Notes: generated by a model not told the origin, from the sequence alone. 20,038 bases of DNA from UBA5109 sp038148435 (GCA_038148435.1 JAYQVM010000025.1:1-20038); one strand, 5' to 3'. Positions 7,395 to 14,500 are shown, counted from the stretch's first letter. Translations and numbers: made by a program.

Positions 7395-7832
7395 CTAGCT
7401 CTGCAGCAGAAAGGTGACGGGACCATCGTTAATTAGGGCAATCTGCATATCCGCCGCAAACTCTCCACTGGCAAGTCGTATTGTTCACTCACTTGCTTGA
7501 TGCAAAAAATAATCATACAGCTGCCTGGCTTCCTCAGGTGCTTTGGCTGATGAAAAGCTCGGACGCAGTCCCTTTTTGGTGTCTGCAGCCAAGGTGAATT
7601 GCGACACTACTAACAGGCCACCATGGACATCCTGCACATTCAGGTTCATTTTTCCTTTTGGATCAGAGAAAACCCGGTAGGTAAGCACTTTCTGCAAGAG
7701 TATATCGGCATCGTCCTGTGAGTCATTTTTTTCGACCCCCAGAAATAGCAGCAGCCCCTGTTCAATTGCTGCTGTTTCAATACCTTTGATTTCAACCGAA
7801 GCTGATTTGACGCGTTGAATCAGTGCTAGCAT
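7395..7832 (-). pseudogene. dtd: D-aminoacyl-tRNA deacylase Dtd, interrupted by an in-frame TGA
   Basis: DTD hydrolyses D-amino acids wrongly attached to tRNA (and clears Gly-tRNA-Ala). From the ATG at 7832 the first 115 codons give a clear DTD: MLALIQRVKSASVEI, GKMNLNVQDVHGGLLVVSQF and LAADTKKGLRPSFS, including the active-site SQFT at 77-80. TGA at 7487-7485 (codon 116) then stops it. The same frame resumes at once with DTD sequence (SGEFAADMQIALINDGPVTF) and reaches TAG at 7397-7395, exactly 145 codons, the length of E. coli DTD. The lost part holds the Gly-cisPro motif (residues 137-138, in NDGPVT), which reaches across the dimer to form the chiral selectivity site, so the truncated product should be inactive. 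It is 7 nt downstream of typA. A single point mutation or sequencing error explains it; regulated readthrough cannot be excluded. Confidence 0.88.
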
Positions 7833-7839
7833 TCAGCAG

Positions 7840-9660
7840 CTATCTCTCAGTACTACGTGCATATCGTTTCCGCTCATTTTCAGTCAGATACATTTTTCTT
7901 AGCCGAATACTCACAGGTGTAATCTCGACCAGTTCATCTGTTTCAATAAATTCCATGGCCTGCTCAAGACTGAAGATAACTGGCGGGGTGAGCAATAAAT
8001 TCTCATCATTACCTGCTGCCCTGATATTGGTCAGCTGTTTGGCCTTGGTCGGATTGACGACCAGATCATTTTCCCTGCTATGCAACCCGACAATCATACC
8101 TTCATATACATCCACACCTGGGCCTGTAAAGAGACGTCCTCTTTCCTGCAGAGCAAACAATGCATAGGCCAGCGTTTTACCTTTGGTCATGGATATAAGA
8201 ACACCCCTACCACGTTTGGCGATTTCCCCTTCCTTGACTTCACCGTAATGATCAAAGATATGAGTCATAATGCCGGTGCCGGAGGTCATGCCAAGAAATT
8301 CCGTTCGAAACCCAATCAGGCCTCGTGTTGGAATAATAAAGGTGATGCGCATACGACCCTTACCATCAGAGATCATGTCCTGCAATTCTGCCCGGCGTTT
8401 GCCGAGCTCTTCAATAACAGAACCCTGATGCTCCTCTTCCACATCCACAACCAGAGACTCATAGGGCTCCTTGACCTTGCCATCAATTTCCTTGACCACC
8501 ACTCGAGGTCTAGAAACTGCAAGTTCAAAGCCTTCCCGACGCATGCTTTCAATCAGTACTGACAGGTGCAATTCGCCACGGCCGGAAACGATAAATTTAT
8601 CCGCACTTGCTCCCTGCTCAACTCTGAGTGCAACATTGTGTACCAATTCCTGCTCCAGTCTTTCCTTTATATTCCGACTGGTCACAAATTTTCCTTCCAG
8701 TCCGGCAAATGGGGAGTCATTGACTTGAAAGGTCATCGATACCGTGGGCTCATCCACACTCAAGGCGGGCAGGGCTTCAACTTTTAGGGGATCGCACAGG
8801 GTATCCGAAATGTTCAGCTCATCAATTCCGGTAATACAAATGATGTCGCCTGCCTCAGCCTTGTTGACATCAATTCTTTCCAGGCCAAGGTAAGACTTTA
8901 CCTGACCGATTTTAGCCTTGCGGGTATTGCCCTCCCGATCTATCAAAACCACCGGCATATTACTGCTGAGACTCCCACGGCTGACCCGTCCAATTCCTAT
9001 TACGCCGACATAGGAAGAATAATCCAGCGCGGAAATCTGCATCTGGAAGGGTCCTTCCAAATCAACCTGAGGTGGTGGCACACGCTCCACAATCAATTGA
9101 AACAGTGGGCTCATATCTGCCGCCAGATCATTGGCCTCAAGTCCTGAGATGCCATTGATTGCAGATGCATAAATAACTGGGAAATCTAGCTGTTCATCTG
9201 TTGCTCCTAGCCGATCGAATAAATCAAACACTTCGTTCAGTACCCAGTCAACTCTGGCTCCTTCCCTGTCAACTTTGTTGATAACTACGATGGGTTTTAA
9301 CCCTCGAGCAAAGGCTTTCTGAGTAACAAACCGAGTCTGCGGCATCGGTCCATCCACCGCATCAACCAGCAAGAGGACACTATCTACCATTGAGAGAACA
9401 CGCTCAACCTCTCCTCCAAAGTCCGCATGGCCAGGTGTATCAACAATATTGATCCGGTAATCCTGCCAGTTGACGGCGGTATTCTTTGCCAGGATAGTAA
9501 TGCCACGCTCTTTTTCCTGATCGTTGGAATCCATCACTCGCTCCAGCGATTTACCACGAGTTTCAAGCGTGCCTGACTGGGATAACAATTTATCCACCAA
9601 TGTAGTTTTACCATGATCGACATGCGCAATGATGGCGATATTACGAATTTTTTCTATCAC
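7840..9660 (-). CDS. typA: Ribosome-associated translational GTPase TypA/BipA
   Basis: TypA/BipA is a ribosome-binding GTPase of the EF-G/LepA group that helps 50S assembly and growth under stress, notably cold. The 606 residues match the family. The GTG start at 9660 yields the standard opening MIEKIRNIAIIAHVDHGKTT, with G1 AHVDHGKT at 12-19, then G2 within ERGITI, G3 DTPGHADF and G4 NKVD. Beta-barrel domain II, the EF-G III/V-like domains (EEEHQGSVIEELGKRRAEL, GLIGFRTEFLGMTSGTG) and the BipA-specific C-terminal domain (RENDLVVNPTKAKQLTNIRA) follow. The remains of thiI lie 34 nt upstream and dtd lies 7 nt downstream, so it is now the only intact gene of its - strand cluster. Confidence 0.97.
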   Translation of the reverse strand: MIEKIRNIAIIAHVDHGKTTLVDKLLSQSGTLETRGKSLERVMDSNDQEKERGITILAKNTAVNWQDYRINIVDTPGHADFGGEVERVLSMVDSVLLLVDAVDGPMPQTRFVTQKAFARGLKPIVVINKVDREGARVDWVLNEVFDLFDRLGATDEQLDFPVIYASAINGISGLEANDLAADMSPLFQLIVERVPPPQVDLEGPFQMQISALDYSSYVGVIGIGRVSRGSLSSNMPVVLIDREGNTRKAKIGQVKSYLGLERIDVNKAEAGDIICITGIDELNISDTLCDPLKVEALPALSVDEPTVSMTFQVNDSPFAGLEGKFVTSRNIKERLEQELVHNVALRVEQGASADKFIVSGRGELHLSVLIESMRREGFELAVSRPRVVVKEIDGKVKEPYESLVVDVEEEHQGSVIEELGKRRAELQDMISDGKGRMRITFIIPTRGLIGFRTEFLGMTSGTGIMTHIFDHYGEVKEGEIAKRGRGVLISMTKGKTLAYALFALQERGRLFTGPGVDVYEGMIVGLHSRENDLVVNPTKAKQLTNIRAAGNDENLLLTPPVIFSLEQAMEFIETDELVEITPVSIRLRKMYLTENERKRYARSTER

Positions 9661-9693
9661 AAATTATCCGGCAAAAGTTGAAAAATGTGGCGC

Positions 9694-9699
9694 ATTATA
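9694..9699 (-). promoter_or_regulatory. Possible -10 element for typA
   Basis: On the - strand a perfect TATAAT lies 34 nt before the typA GTG, overlapping the last codons and stop of the decayed thiI. No convincing -35 hexamer is seen 16-18 bases upstream. A perfect 10-base palindrome GGTATATACC is nearby at 9715-9724. This is a weak call. Confidence 0.3.
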
Positions 9700-10103
9700 T
9701 ACGTGCTGCAGGGCGGTATATACCCTCATTTTCATAAACCTTTTCAAGCAAAAAGAGCGCATGCAGACGGCTAATAATGCCTCTTACGCAATAAAGCTGG
9801 CAGATCTTGCAGCATTGATCTAGTCACTATTGAAGGCTGTGTTTAGTTTGTAAAATAGAATAATTTGATTGCCTGCAAGCTGTAATGGTCTCAGAGCTTC
9901 ATCTTCGGGATGTTGAATATCAATAAGCACCTCATCCGGACTTGAGTTAACTTTCATATAGTCCCAGTTGGAGCTCACCAAAATATCCGGACTGGTCGCC
10001 CCGAGCAGGAATTGCAGATTTTTTTCAGGTGTATGAAAAAACGGGAGCAAATCGGAATGGTTTTGATAGTGATTTCCGGTGAGTATTTCAGCATATATTT
10101 CAT
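9695..10103 (-). pseudogene. thiI: Decayed thiI (tRNA 4-thiouridine synthetase): N-terminal start fused to C-terminal rhodanese domain, frameshifted
   Basis: ThiI makes 4-thiouridine at tRNA position 8 and supplies sulfur for thiamin thiazole. Three reading frames of this stretch together read as pieces of ThiI in order. From the ATG at 10103: MKYMLKYSPEITIKTIPICS then RFFIHLKK, the ThiI N-terminus. After a one-base loss in an A7 run (10019-10025): NLQFLLGATSPDILVSSNWD then YMKV, the start of the ferredoxin-like/THUMP region. This runs directly into the rhodanese domain, PDEVLIDIQHPEDEALRPLQ and FYKLNTAF. After a second frameshift near the TAG at 9822-9820: LDQ...YCVRGIISRLHALFLLEK, ending YRP...TAA at 9697-9695, with the catalytic Cys of CxRG preserved. 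Compared with ~480 residues in E. coli, about 340 residues (rest of THUMP and the PP-loop domain) are missing. thiI beside typA is the order I recall from Pseudomonas. Confidence 0.87.
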
Positions 10104-10211
10104 GCTCAGTGACTGAAAGGAAAGCCGATTCTCTGAAAAACGAACAATGTTAGCAATGCTGGCCCTGAATAACACTTCTGACTCAGCATGAGTTGAAGCA
10201 TGGCATTAAAT

Positions 10212-10228
10212 TGCACTGTATTGGTGCA
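10212..10228 (+). promoter_or_regulatory. NtrC (GlnG)-type operator/enhancer
   Basis: TGCACTGTATTGGTGCA is a dyad with perfect TGCAC/GTGCA arms separated by 7 bases, the form of NtrC enhancer sites such as those of glnA in enteric bacteria (TGCAC-N7-GTGCA). It lies about 108 bases upstream of a -12 GC element and about 180-190 bases before glnL, whose partner GlnG is NtrC itself. Confidence 0.75.
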
Positions 10229-10287
10229 TTTTTTGATTTTTGCTGTTAGACTCACTGTTGGTTGCAACTCAAAAAAGGTCTGCTATT

Positions 10288-10308
10288 GGCAAAACTGTAC
10301 ATTTTGCC
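10288..10308 (+). repeat. Inverted repeat GGCAAAA-N7-TTTTGCC upstream of glnL
   Basis: A perfect 7-base dyad (10288-10294 and 10302-10308) whose spacer contains the palindrome TGTACA. It lies between the NtrC-type site and the sigma-54 promoter, where a bending protein or second regulator could bind. I do not recognise the site. Confidence 0.6.
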
Positions 10309-10314
10309 CCAGAC

Positions 10315-10330
10315 TGGTTCAGTTATTGCA
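10315..10330 (+). promoter_or_regulatory. Sigma-54 promoter for glnL-glnG
   Basis: TGGTTCAGTTATTGCA fits the sigma-54 pattern TGGCAC-N5-TTGCA, with the essential GG (10316-10317) and GC (10328-10329) exactly 10 bases apart. Transcription would start near 10340. The upstream NtrC-type site is then centred near -120, a usual enhancer distance. Confidence 0.6.
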
Positions 10331-10345
10331 TATATGATCATGCTC

Positions 10346-10372
10346 TAATCCGGTAATTTCTTAAACGGATTA
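10346..10372 (+). repeat. Inverted repeat in the presumed glnL leader
   Basis: TAATCCG (10346-10352) and CGGATTA (10366-10372) are perfect 7-base arms around a 13-base loop. If transcription starts near 10340, this hairpin is at the 5' end of the glnLG message. It could be a stability element or a protein site; there is no further evidence for either. Confidence 0.45.
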
Positions 10373-10406
10373 ACATCTACACAAAGCTAAATTAACGATA
10401 TTGCTT

Positions 10407-11486
10407 GTGAAAAAGGACAGCTTAAATACCAGATTACTTGATCATCTGACAGCCGCAGTACTGGTGCTGGATGATTCACTTTGTCTTTTTCACCTGAACC
10501 CCGCCGCTGAAGCCTTGTTTAAAACAAGTACCAGGCGCTCGCACAAGGCCTATATCGGTGACTTGCTTTATCGCCCCGAGCATACTTTGCATGCACTAAA
10601 GAATGTACAAAAAGAAGGCCACACCTATATCGCTAGAAAAGTCCATCTGGCTCTGGCTAACAGAACCCGCCTACTGGTGGATTACTCTGTGTCACTCTTT
10701 AGTGAAATGAATAAGGATTTTTTATTAGTCGAGATACAGGAGCTTGACCGCTCCTATCATATCAGCCGAGGCGAGACGCTTATTTCAAACCATGAAACCA
10801 CACAAGAACTAGTGAGAAATCTGGGGCATGAAATCAAGAACCCGCTCGGCGGCATCCGCGGCGCTGCCCAGTTGCTGGCTCAGGAATTACCCGATGAAGA
10901 ATTACAAGATTATACCAACGTAATCATCAGTGAAGCAGATCGCCTAGTCAACCTGGTCGATCGCCTTACCGGATCCTACAAGAAGCCCCTACTGGCCAAA
11001 GACAATATACATTTAGCGCTAGAGCGGGTTCGTTCACTACTGGAAGCTGAAACCAGGGGTAGCATAGAATTTATTCGTGATTATGACCCCAGTATTCCGG
11101 AAATAATCTGCGATATTGAGCAGTTAATCCAGGCTGTTCTGAACATTGTTCGTAATTCAGTACAAGCTCTGCGTGATGCTGAAACTGAAGCCCCGCAAAT
11201 CATATTAAAGACTCGGGTATTAACCCATACCAATATTGGGCTGCAATCTCATAAATTAATTGCCCGCATTGATGTCATCGACAATGGCCCCGGTATCCCG
11301 GACGATATTATTGAAACTATTTTTTATCCATTGATTAGTGGCAGAGCTTATGGAACAGGCCTTGGCCTTTCTATTGCCCAAAGTATTCTCAAGCAACATG
11401 AAGGGCTGATTGAGTGTGAAAGCCAGCAAGGCCATACATGTTTCATGCTATCCATTCCACTTCCAGAAGAAGGTAACGACCAATGA
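10407..11486 (+). CDS. glnL: Nitrogen regulation sensor histidine kinase GlnL (NtrB)
   Basis: GlnL/NtrB phosphorylates GlnG under nitrogen limitation and, with PII protein, dephosphorylates it under nitrogen excess; it is cytoplasmic. The frame gives 359 residues from the GTG at 10407 (361 from a TTG at 10401); neither start has a clear ribosome binding site, and the GTG is preferred as the commoner codon. An N-terminal PAS domain (AAVLVLDDSLCLFHLNPAAE) precedes the H-box LGHEIKNPLGGIRGAAQLL, whose His (codon at 10827-10829) is the phosphorylation site. The N-box LNIVRNSVQAL, the G1 box DNGPGIPDD and the G2 box GTGLGLSIA complete the ATP-binding domain. RDYDPSIPE and FYPLISGRA are NtrB-specific. 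The stop overlaps the glnG start (ATGA), indicating coupling. Confidence 0.95.
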   Translation: MKKDSLNTRLLDHLTAAVLVLDDSLCLFHLNPAAEALFKTSTRRSHKAYIGDLLYRPEHTLHALKNVQKEGHTYIARKVHLALANRTRLLVDYSVSLFSEMNKDFLLVEIQELDRSYHISRGETLISNHETTQELVRNLGHEIKNPLGGIRGAAQLLAQELPDEELQDYTNVIISEADRLVNLVDRLTGSYKKPLLAKDNIHLALERVRSLLEAETRGSIEFIRDYDPSIPEIICDIEQLIQAVLNIVRNSVQALRDAETEAPQIILKTRVLTHTNIGLQSHKLIARIDVIDNGPGIPDDIIETIFYPLISGRAYGTGLGLSIAQSILKQHEGLIECESQQGHTCFMLSIPLPEEGNDQ

Positions 11487-12907
11487 CTGACAAAGGTTTG
11501 ATTTGGGTTGTCGATGATGACCGATCAATACGATGGGTTTTGGAAAAATCCCTCACTAAGGTAGGTTTTAGTATCGAAAGTTTCGATAAAGGTGAAAAAC
11601 TGCTCAGTGAACTTTCACAAAATCAGCCTGATGTCTTAATAAGCGATATTCGTATGCCCGGCATTGATGGCTTGGAAGTCTTAACACAGGTCAGAAAGGC
11701 TTATCCGCAGATTCCGGTCATTATCATGACGGCACATTCTGATCTAAAAAGCGCTGTGCAGTCCTATGAAGGTGGAGCGTTTGAATACCTACCCAAACCC
11801 TTCGATATCAATGATGCTGTTTCCGTTACAGAACGAGCTGTCAAGCATACTAGAGAATACAAAGGCAGCAATCCATCCACTCAAGAAGTCAGTGCCAGTG
11901 AAATTATTGGTGAAGCACCTGCCATGCAGGAAGTATTTCGCTCCATTGGCCGACTAGCTCATTCCAACATTACTGTGTTGATAAAGGGAGAATCCGGCAC
12001 CGGCAAGGAGCTGGTGGCTCAGGCACTACATCGTCATAGCCCAAGAGCAGGGAAACCCTATATTCCCCTGAATGTTGCTGCTATCCCAAAAGACCTGATT
12101 GAGTCAGAACTTTTCGGCCATGAAAAAGGTGCATTTACCGGAGCGACGCAGCAGCGCATTGGCCGTTTCGAACAGGCCGATGGAGGCACCCTATTTCTAG
12201 ATGAAATTGGTGACATGCCAATGGAAACTCAGACCCAGCTTCTTCGTGTTCTTTCCGATGGAGAATTTTTCAGGGTAGGTGGACTAAGCCCGATCAAGGC
12301 AGATGTCCGTATCATTGCGGCAACCCATCAAAATCTAAAAGAACGCGTCAAGGAACATTTGTTTAGGGAAGACCTTTACTATAGGCTGAATGTAATTCCT
12401 ATCCATCTTCCTCGTTTATCCGAACGACGTGAAGATATTCCGGTCTTGATGGATCACTTTCTAAATAAGGCCGCTCGGCAGATGGGTGTTGAAAGCAAAG
12501 TAATACGTCCGGATACTTTAAAGTATCTCGCTAGCCTTAACTGGCCTGGTAATGTGCGACAGCTGGAAAACTTCTGCAGCTGGATTGCAGTAATGGCTCC
12601 TGGCTCAGAAGTGTTTATCAATGACCTGCCGGAAGAATTTCTTAAACCCATCAACCCGGGGCACGTATCAGTAGACTGGACTCAAACACTGAAAAGCTGG
12701 GCAGATCATGAACTTAGCCTCGGCCATAGCGGCATACTGCAACAGGCTAGCCCACTATTTGAAAAGTGCATGATCGAAGTAGCGCTCAAGCACAGTGGAG
12801 GACGAAAAAGGGATGCTGCCGAACTGCTGGGCTGGGGAAGGAATACCCTGACAAGAAAGTTAAAGGAACTGGGCCTGAATACATATACTCAGGATATGGA
12901 TAATTAA
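11483..12907 (+). CDS. glnG: Nitrogen regulation response regulator GlnG (NtrC), sigma-54 activator
   Basis: GlnG/NtrC, when phosphorylated by GlnL, binds enhancers and drives sigma-54 RNA polymerase at nitrogen-assimilation promoters. The 474 residues compare with ~469 in E. coli. A receiver domain (about 1-120) has Asp11/Asp12, the phospho-acceptor Asp55 in LISDIRMPG and Lys in YLPKPFD. The AAA+ domain has Walker A GESGTGKE near 169-176, the sigma-54-contacting loop GAFTGA at about 216-221, Walker B GTLFLDEIGDMP and the VFREDLYYRLNV-type region. A Fis-like helix-turn-helix (KRDAAELLGWGRNTLTRKLK) ends the protein. An NtrC-type site and a sigma-54 promoter lie upstream of the operon, so autoregulation is likely. 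trmL follows after 26 nt. Confidence 0.97.
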   Translation: MTDKGLIWVVDDDRSIRWVLEKSLTKVGFSIESFDKGEKLLSELSQNQPDVLISDIRMPGIDGLEVLTQVRKAYPQIPVIIMTAHSDLKSAVQSYEGGAFEYLPKPFDINDAVSVTERAVKHTREYKGSNPSTQEVSASEIIGEAPAMQEVFRSIGRLAHSNITVLIKGESGTGKELVAQALHRHSPRAGKPYIPLNVAAIPKDLIESELFGHEKGAFTGATQQRIGRFEQADGGTLFLDEIGDMPMETQTQLLRVLSDGEFFRVGGLSPIKADVRIIAATHQNLKERVKEHLFREDLYYRLNVIPIHLPRLSERREDIPVLMDHFLNKAARQMGVESKVIRPDTLKYLASLNWPGNVRQLENFCSWIAVMAPGSEVFINDLPEEFLKPINPGHVSVDWTQTLKSWADHELSLGHSGILQQASPLFEKCMIEVALKHSGGRKRDAAELLGWGRNTLTRKLKELGLNTYTQDMDN

Positions 12908-12933
12908 ACACACAATTTTTTTAATCCGACAGA

Positions 12934-13389
12934 ATGTTTAATATCATACTTTTTGAGCCTGAAATTCCACCCAATACAGGTAATATCATCAGGCTAGCCA
13001 GTAACACTGGCTGTCGTTTGCACCTGATTGAACCCCTTGGATTTTCGCTGGATGAAAAAAGCCTGCGACGTGCTGGCCTTGACTATCACCAGTACAGCAG
13101 CTTAGAAACTTATGCGTCCTGGCAAGATTTTTTAAAGCAATTTGCCCCTGCAAGACTCTTTGCGTTCAGCACCAAAGGCACAAAAGTTTACTCGGAGCTG
13201 CAATACCAGAAAGACGACTCGCTTTTGTTCGGACCTGAAAGCCGCGGCTTGCCACAAGAAATAAGAAACAGCCCTGCAGTCTCAGAGCTGCTAACTATTC
13301 CTATGCAGAGAAACAGCCGAAGTCTGAATCTGTCAAATGCTGTGAGCATTGTAGTGTATGAAGCTTGGCGCCAGGTAGGATTTCAGTAA
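12934..13389 (+). CDS. trmL: tRNA (cytidine/uridine-34-2'-O)-methyltransferase TrmL
   Basis: TrmL (YibK) methylates the ribose of the wobble nucleotide in the two tRNA-Leu isoacceptors of E. coli. The 151 residues have the SPOUT fold with the trefoil-knot SAM site. Motif 1 is FEPEIPPNTGNIIRLASNTG, motif 2 is LLFGPESRGLP, and motif 3 is IPMQRNSRSLNLSNAVSIVV. The length is normal (~157 in E. coli). No strong Shine-Dalgarno is seen; the ATG at 12934 matches the family N-terminus. In E. coli yibK lies near secB, and here it faces secB tail to tail with a hairpin between. Confidence 0.95.
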   Translation: MFNIILFEPEIPPNTGNIIRLASNTGCRLHLIEPLGFSLDEKSLRRAGLDYHQYSSLETYASWQDFLKQFAPARLFAFSTKGTKVYSELQYQKDDSLLFGPESRGLPQEIRNSPAVSELLTIPMQRNSRSLNLSNAVSIVVYEAWRQVGFQ

Positions 13390-13417
13390 AGAATCCTGCC
13401 TGGCTTAGGGTCTTTTT
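13371..13417 (+). terminator. Hairpin terminator of trmL
   Basis: CCAGGTAGGATT (13371-13382) pairs with AATCCTGCCTGG (13392-13403), a 12-base stem with one G-T pair and a 9-base loop. The loop contains the trmL stop codon. A T5 run follows at 13412-13417, a few bases from the stem. This suits intrinsic termination of trmL, and it also marks the end of convergent secB. Confidence 0.6.
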
Positions 13418-13910
13418 AAGTTTGTTGCACTTGAGCATCTCGGCTCTTTCTGGCCTGATCGTAAATCGCTTCAAAATTTGCTGGTGGTAAGTGCAAGGCA
13501 GGGAATGTACCTTTGATGGCCAGATTATCGACGGTTTCACGGGCATAAGGAAACAGCACGCTCGGACAGGTCACATGCAGGGCATGTTGTAAATCTTCTC
13601 CTTTCAGGCCCTTAATCTCAAATATCCCGGCCTGCTGGATTTCTATGACATAGATCGGTTTGTCTTCCTGATCATTAACTTCAGTTGTAATCGTCAGCAC
13701 TGCTTCATAAAAATTGTCCTGAAAATTTTCAGCTTTGGTCGTCATATTGAAATTGACTTTGGGTTGATAAGGAGTCTGAAATACCCTTGGTGAACTCGGG
13801 GCTTCAAAAGAAACATCTTTAATATAAATTCTCTGTAACCTAAAAGAAATTGCCGATGCATCTGCTTGGGGTACAGCCTGTTCGCCAGTCTGGTTTTCAG
13901 TATCTGCCAT
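13416..13910 (-). CDS. secB: Protein-export chaperone SecB
   Basis: SecB is the tetrameric cytosolic chaperone that keeps secretory precursors unfolded and hands them to SecA. The 164 residues (E. coli ~155) show the family pattern: a short polar N-terminus, IYIKDVSFEAPSSPRVF, YEAVLTITTEV, FEIKGLKGEDLQHALHVTCP, VLFPYARETVDNLAIKGTFP and the C-terminal HLPPANFEAIYDQ, where SecA binds. A good Shine-Dalgarno (AGGAAGC) precedes the ATG at 13910. A rhodanese gene lies 52 nt upstream on the same strand. In E. coli the order is yibN-grxC-secB; grxC is not between them here. Confidence 0.97.
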   Translation of the reverse strand: MADTENQTGEQAVPQADASAISFRLQRIYIKDVSFEAPSSPRVFQTPYQPKVNFNMTTKAENFQDNFYEAVLTITTEVNDQEDKPIYVIEIQQAGIFEIKGLKGEDLQHALHVTCPSVLFPYARETVDNLAIKGTFPALHLPPANFEAIYDQARKSRDAQVQQT

Positions 13911-13962
13911 GTTATTGCTTCCTGTTTGTCGTTCTGATTGCTAATTAGTTTTGAGTATTAAG

Positions 13963-14373
13963 TTAGACCAGAGGCAGGCCCTGAGCCTGCCATTCCGATA
14001 TCCCGCCGGATAGTCTGTATATCTTTGTGTAACCTTTTGCTTGCAGTTTTTTGACTGCATCAGCGGCCTGATGTCCCATCTGACAAACAACAACAAAAGG
14101 CTTTTCTTTATGCTTGTCTAACTCTATAAGACGTCCTTCTAGCTTTGCCAGCGGAATATTCACTGCATCCACTATATGACCTTTTTCAAACACCTTTCGG
14201 TCTCTGATATCCAACACCATGCCATCTTCACGATTGATAAGGCGAGTCAACTCATGAATACTGATTGCCTTGCCACTTTTCTTTTTCAGGTAACCCAACA
14301 AAGCAACAAACAATATCAACCAAATGCCGGAGAGCATCCAATGATTAATTAGAAATTCCAGAAACCGCGTCAT
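13963..14373 (-). CDS. Membrane-anchored rhodanese-like protein (YibN family)
   Basis: A 136-residue protein with one N-terminal membrane helix (about 11-29, HWMLSGIWLILFVALLGYL) followed by a lysine-rich stop and a single rhodanese domain, presumably facing the cytoplasm. The active-site Cys97 lies in VVVCQMGHQA, and DIRDRKVFEKGHIVDAVNIP is the usual rhodanese signature (cf. DxRxxxEFxxGHIxxAxNIP). The rhodanese fold moves sulfane sulfur or may act in redox or signalling; the specific substrate is unknown. The same architecture (YibN) is encoded next to grxC-secB in E. coli. It is divergent from gpmI across 153 nt. Confidence 0.92.
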   Translation of the reverse strand: MTRFLEFLINHWMLSGIWLILFVALLGYLKKKSGKAISIHELTRLINREDGMVLDIRDRKVFEKGHIVDAVNIPLAKLEGRLIELDKHKEKPFVVVCQMGHQAADAVKKLQAKGYTKIYRLSGGISEWQAQGLPLV

Positions 14374-14488
14374 GCCATACTCAGAGTACTTTTAAATAGG
14401 CACGCAGTATAATTAACTACGGCAGAGGAGTAAAACTTTAGCACTTTAATATCAAGCCCCCCCGGTTTCACTCAGGCTCTTGAAAGCC

Positions 14489-14494
14489 TATAAT
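14489..14494 (+). promoter_or_regulatory. Possible -10 element for gpmI
   Basis: A perfect TATAAT lies 32 nt before the gpmI start in the divergent intergenic region. The sequence 17 bases upstream (TTTCAC) is a poor -35 match. Transcription would start near 14501. A C7 run is at 14457-14463. Confidence 0.35.
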
Positions 14495-14500
14495 TTCAAT

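Noticed and set aside
7485..7487. TGA in dtd read as selenocysteine
   Set aside because: DTD has no catalytic Cys/Sec at this position (other family members have ordinary residues here), and no selenocysteine machinery is visible. A nonsense mutation or read error is simpler.
9629..9823. 64-codon + strand open frame between typA and glnL
   Set aside because: Runs antisense to the typA start and the thiI relic, has no family resemblance, and its composition is shadow-like.
9820..10050. Stand-alone small protein of 76 codons on the - strand
   Set aside because: It starts from an arbitrary TTG. Its sequence is the middle part of the thiI relic, continued in other frames on both sides, so it was merged into the pseudogene.
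10201..10215. Second sigma-54-like element TGGCATTAAATTGCA
   Set aside because: GG and GC are 9 bases apart, not the required 10, and it overlaps the NtrC-type dyad. The element at 10315-10330 has the correct spacing.
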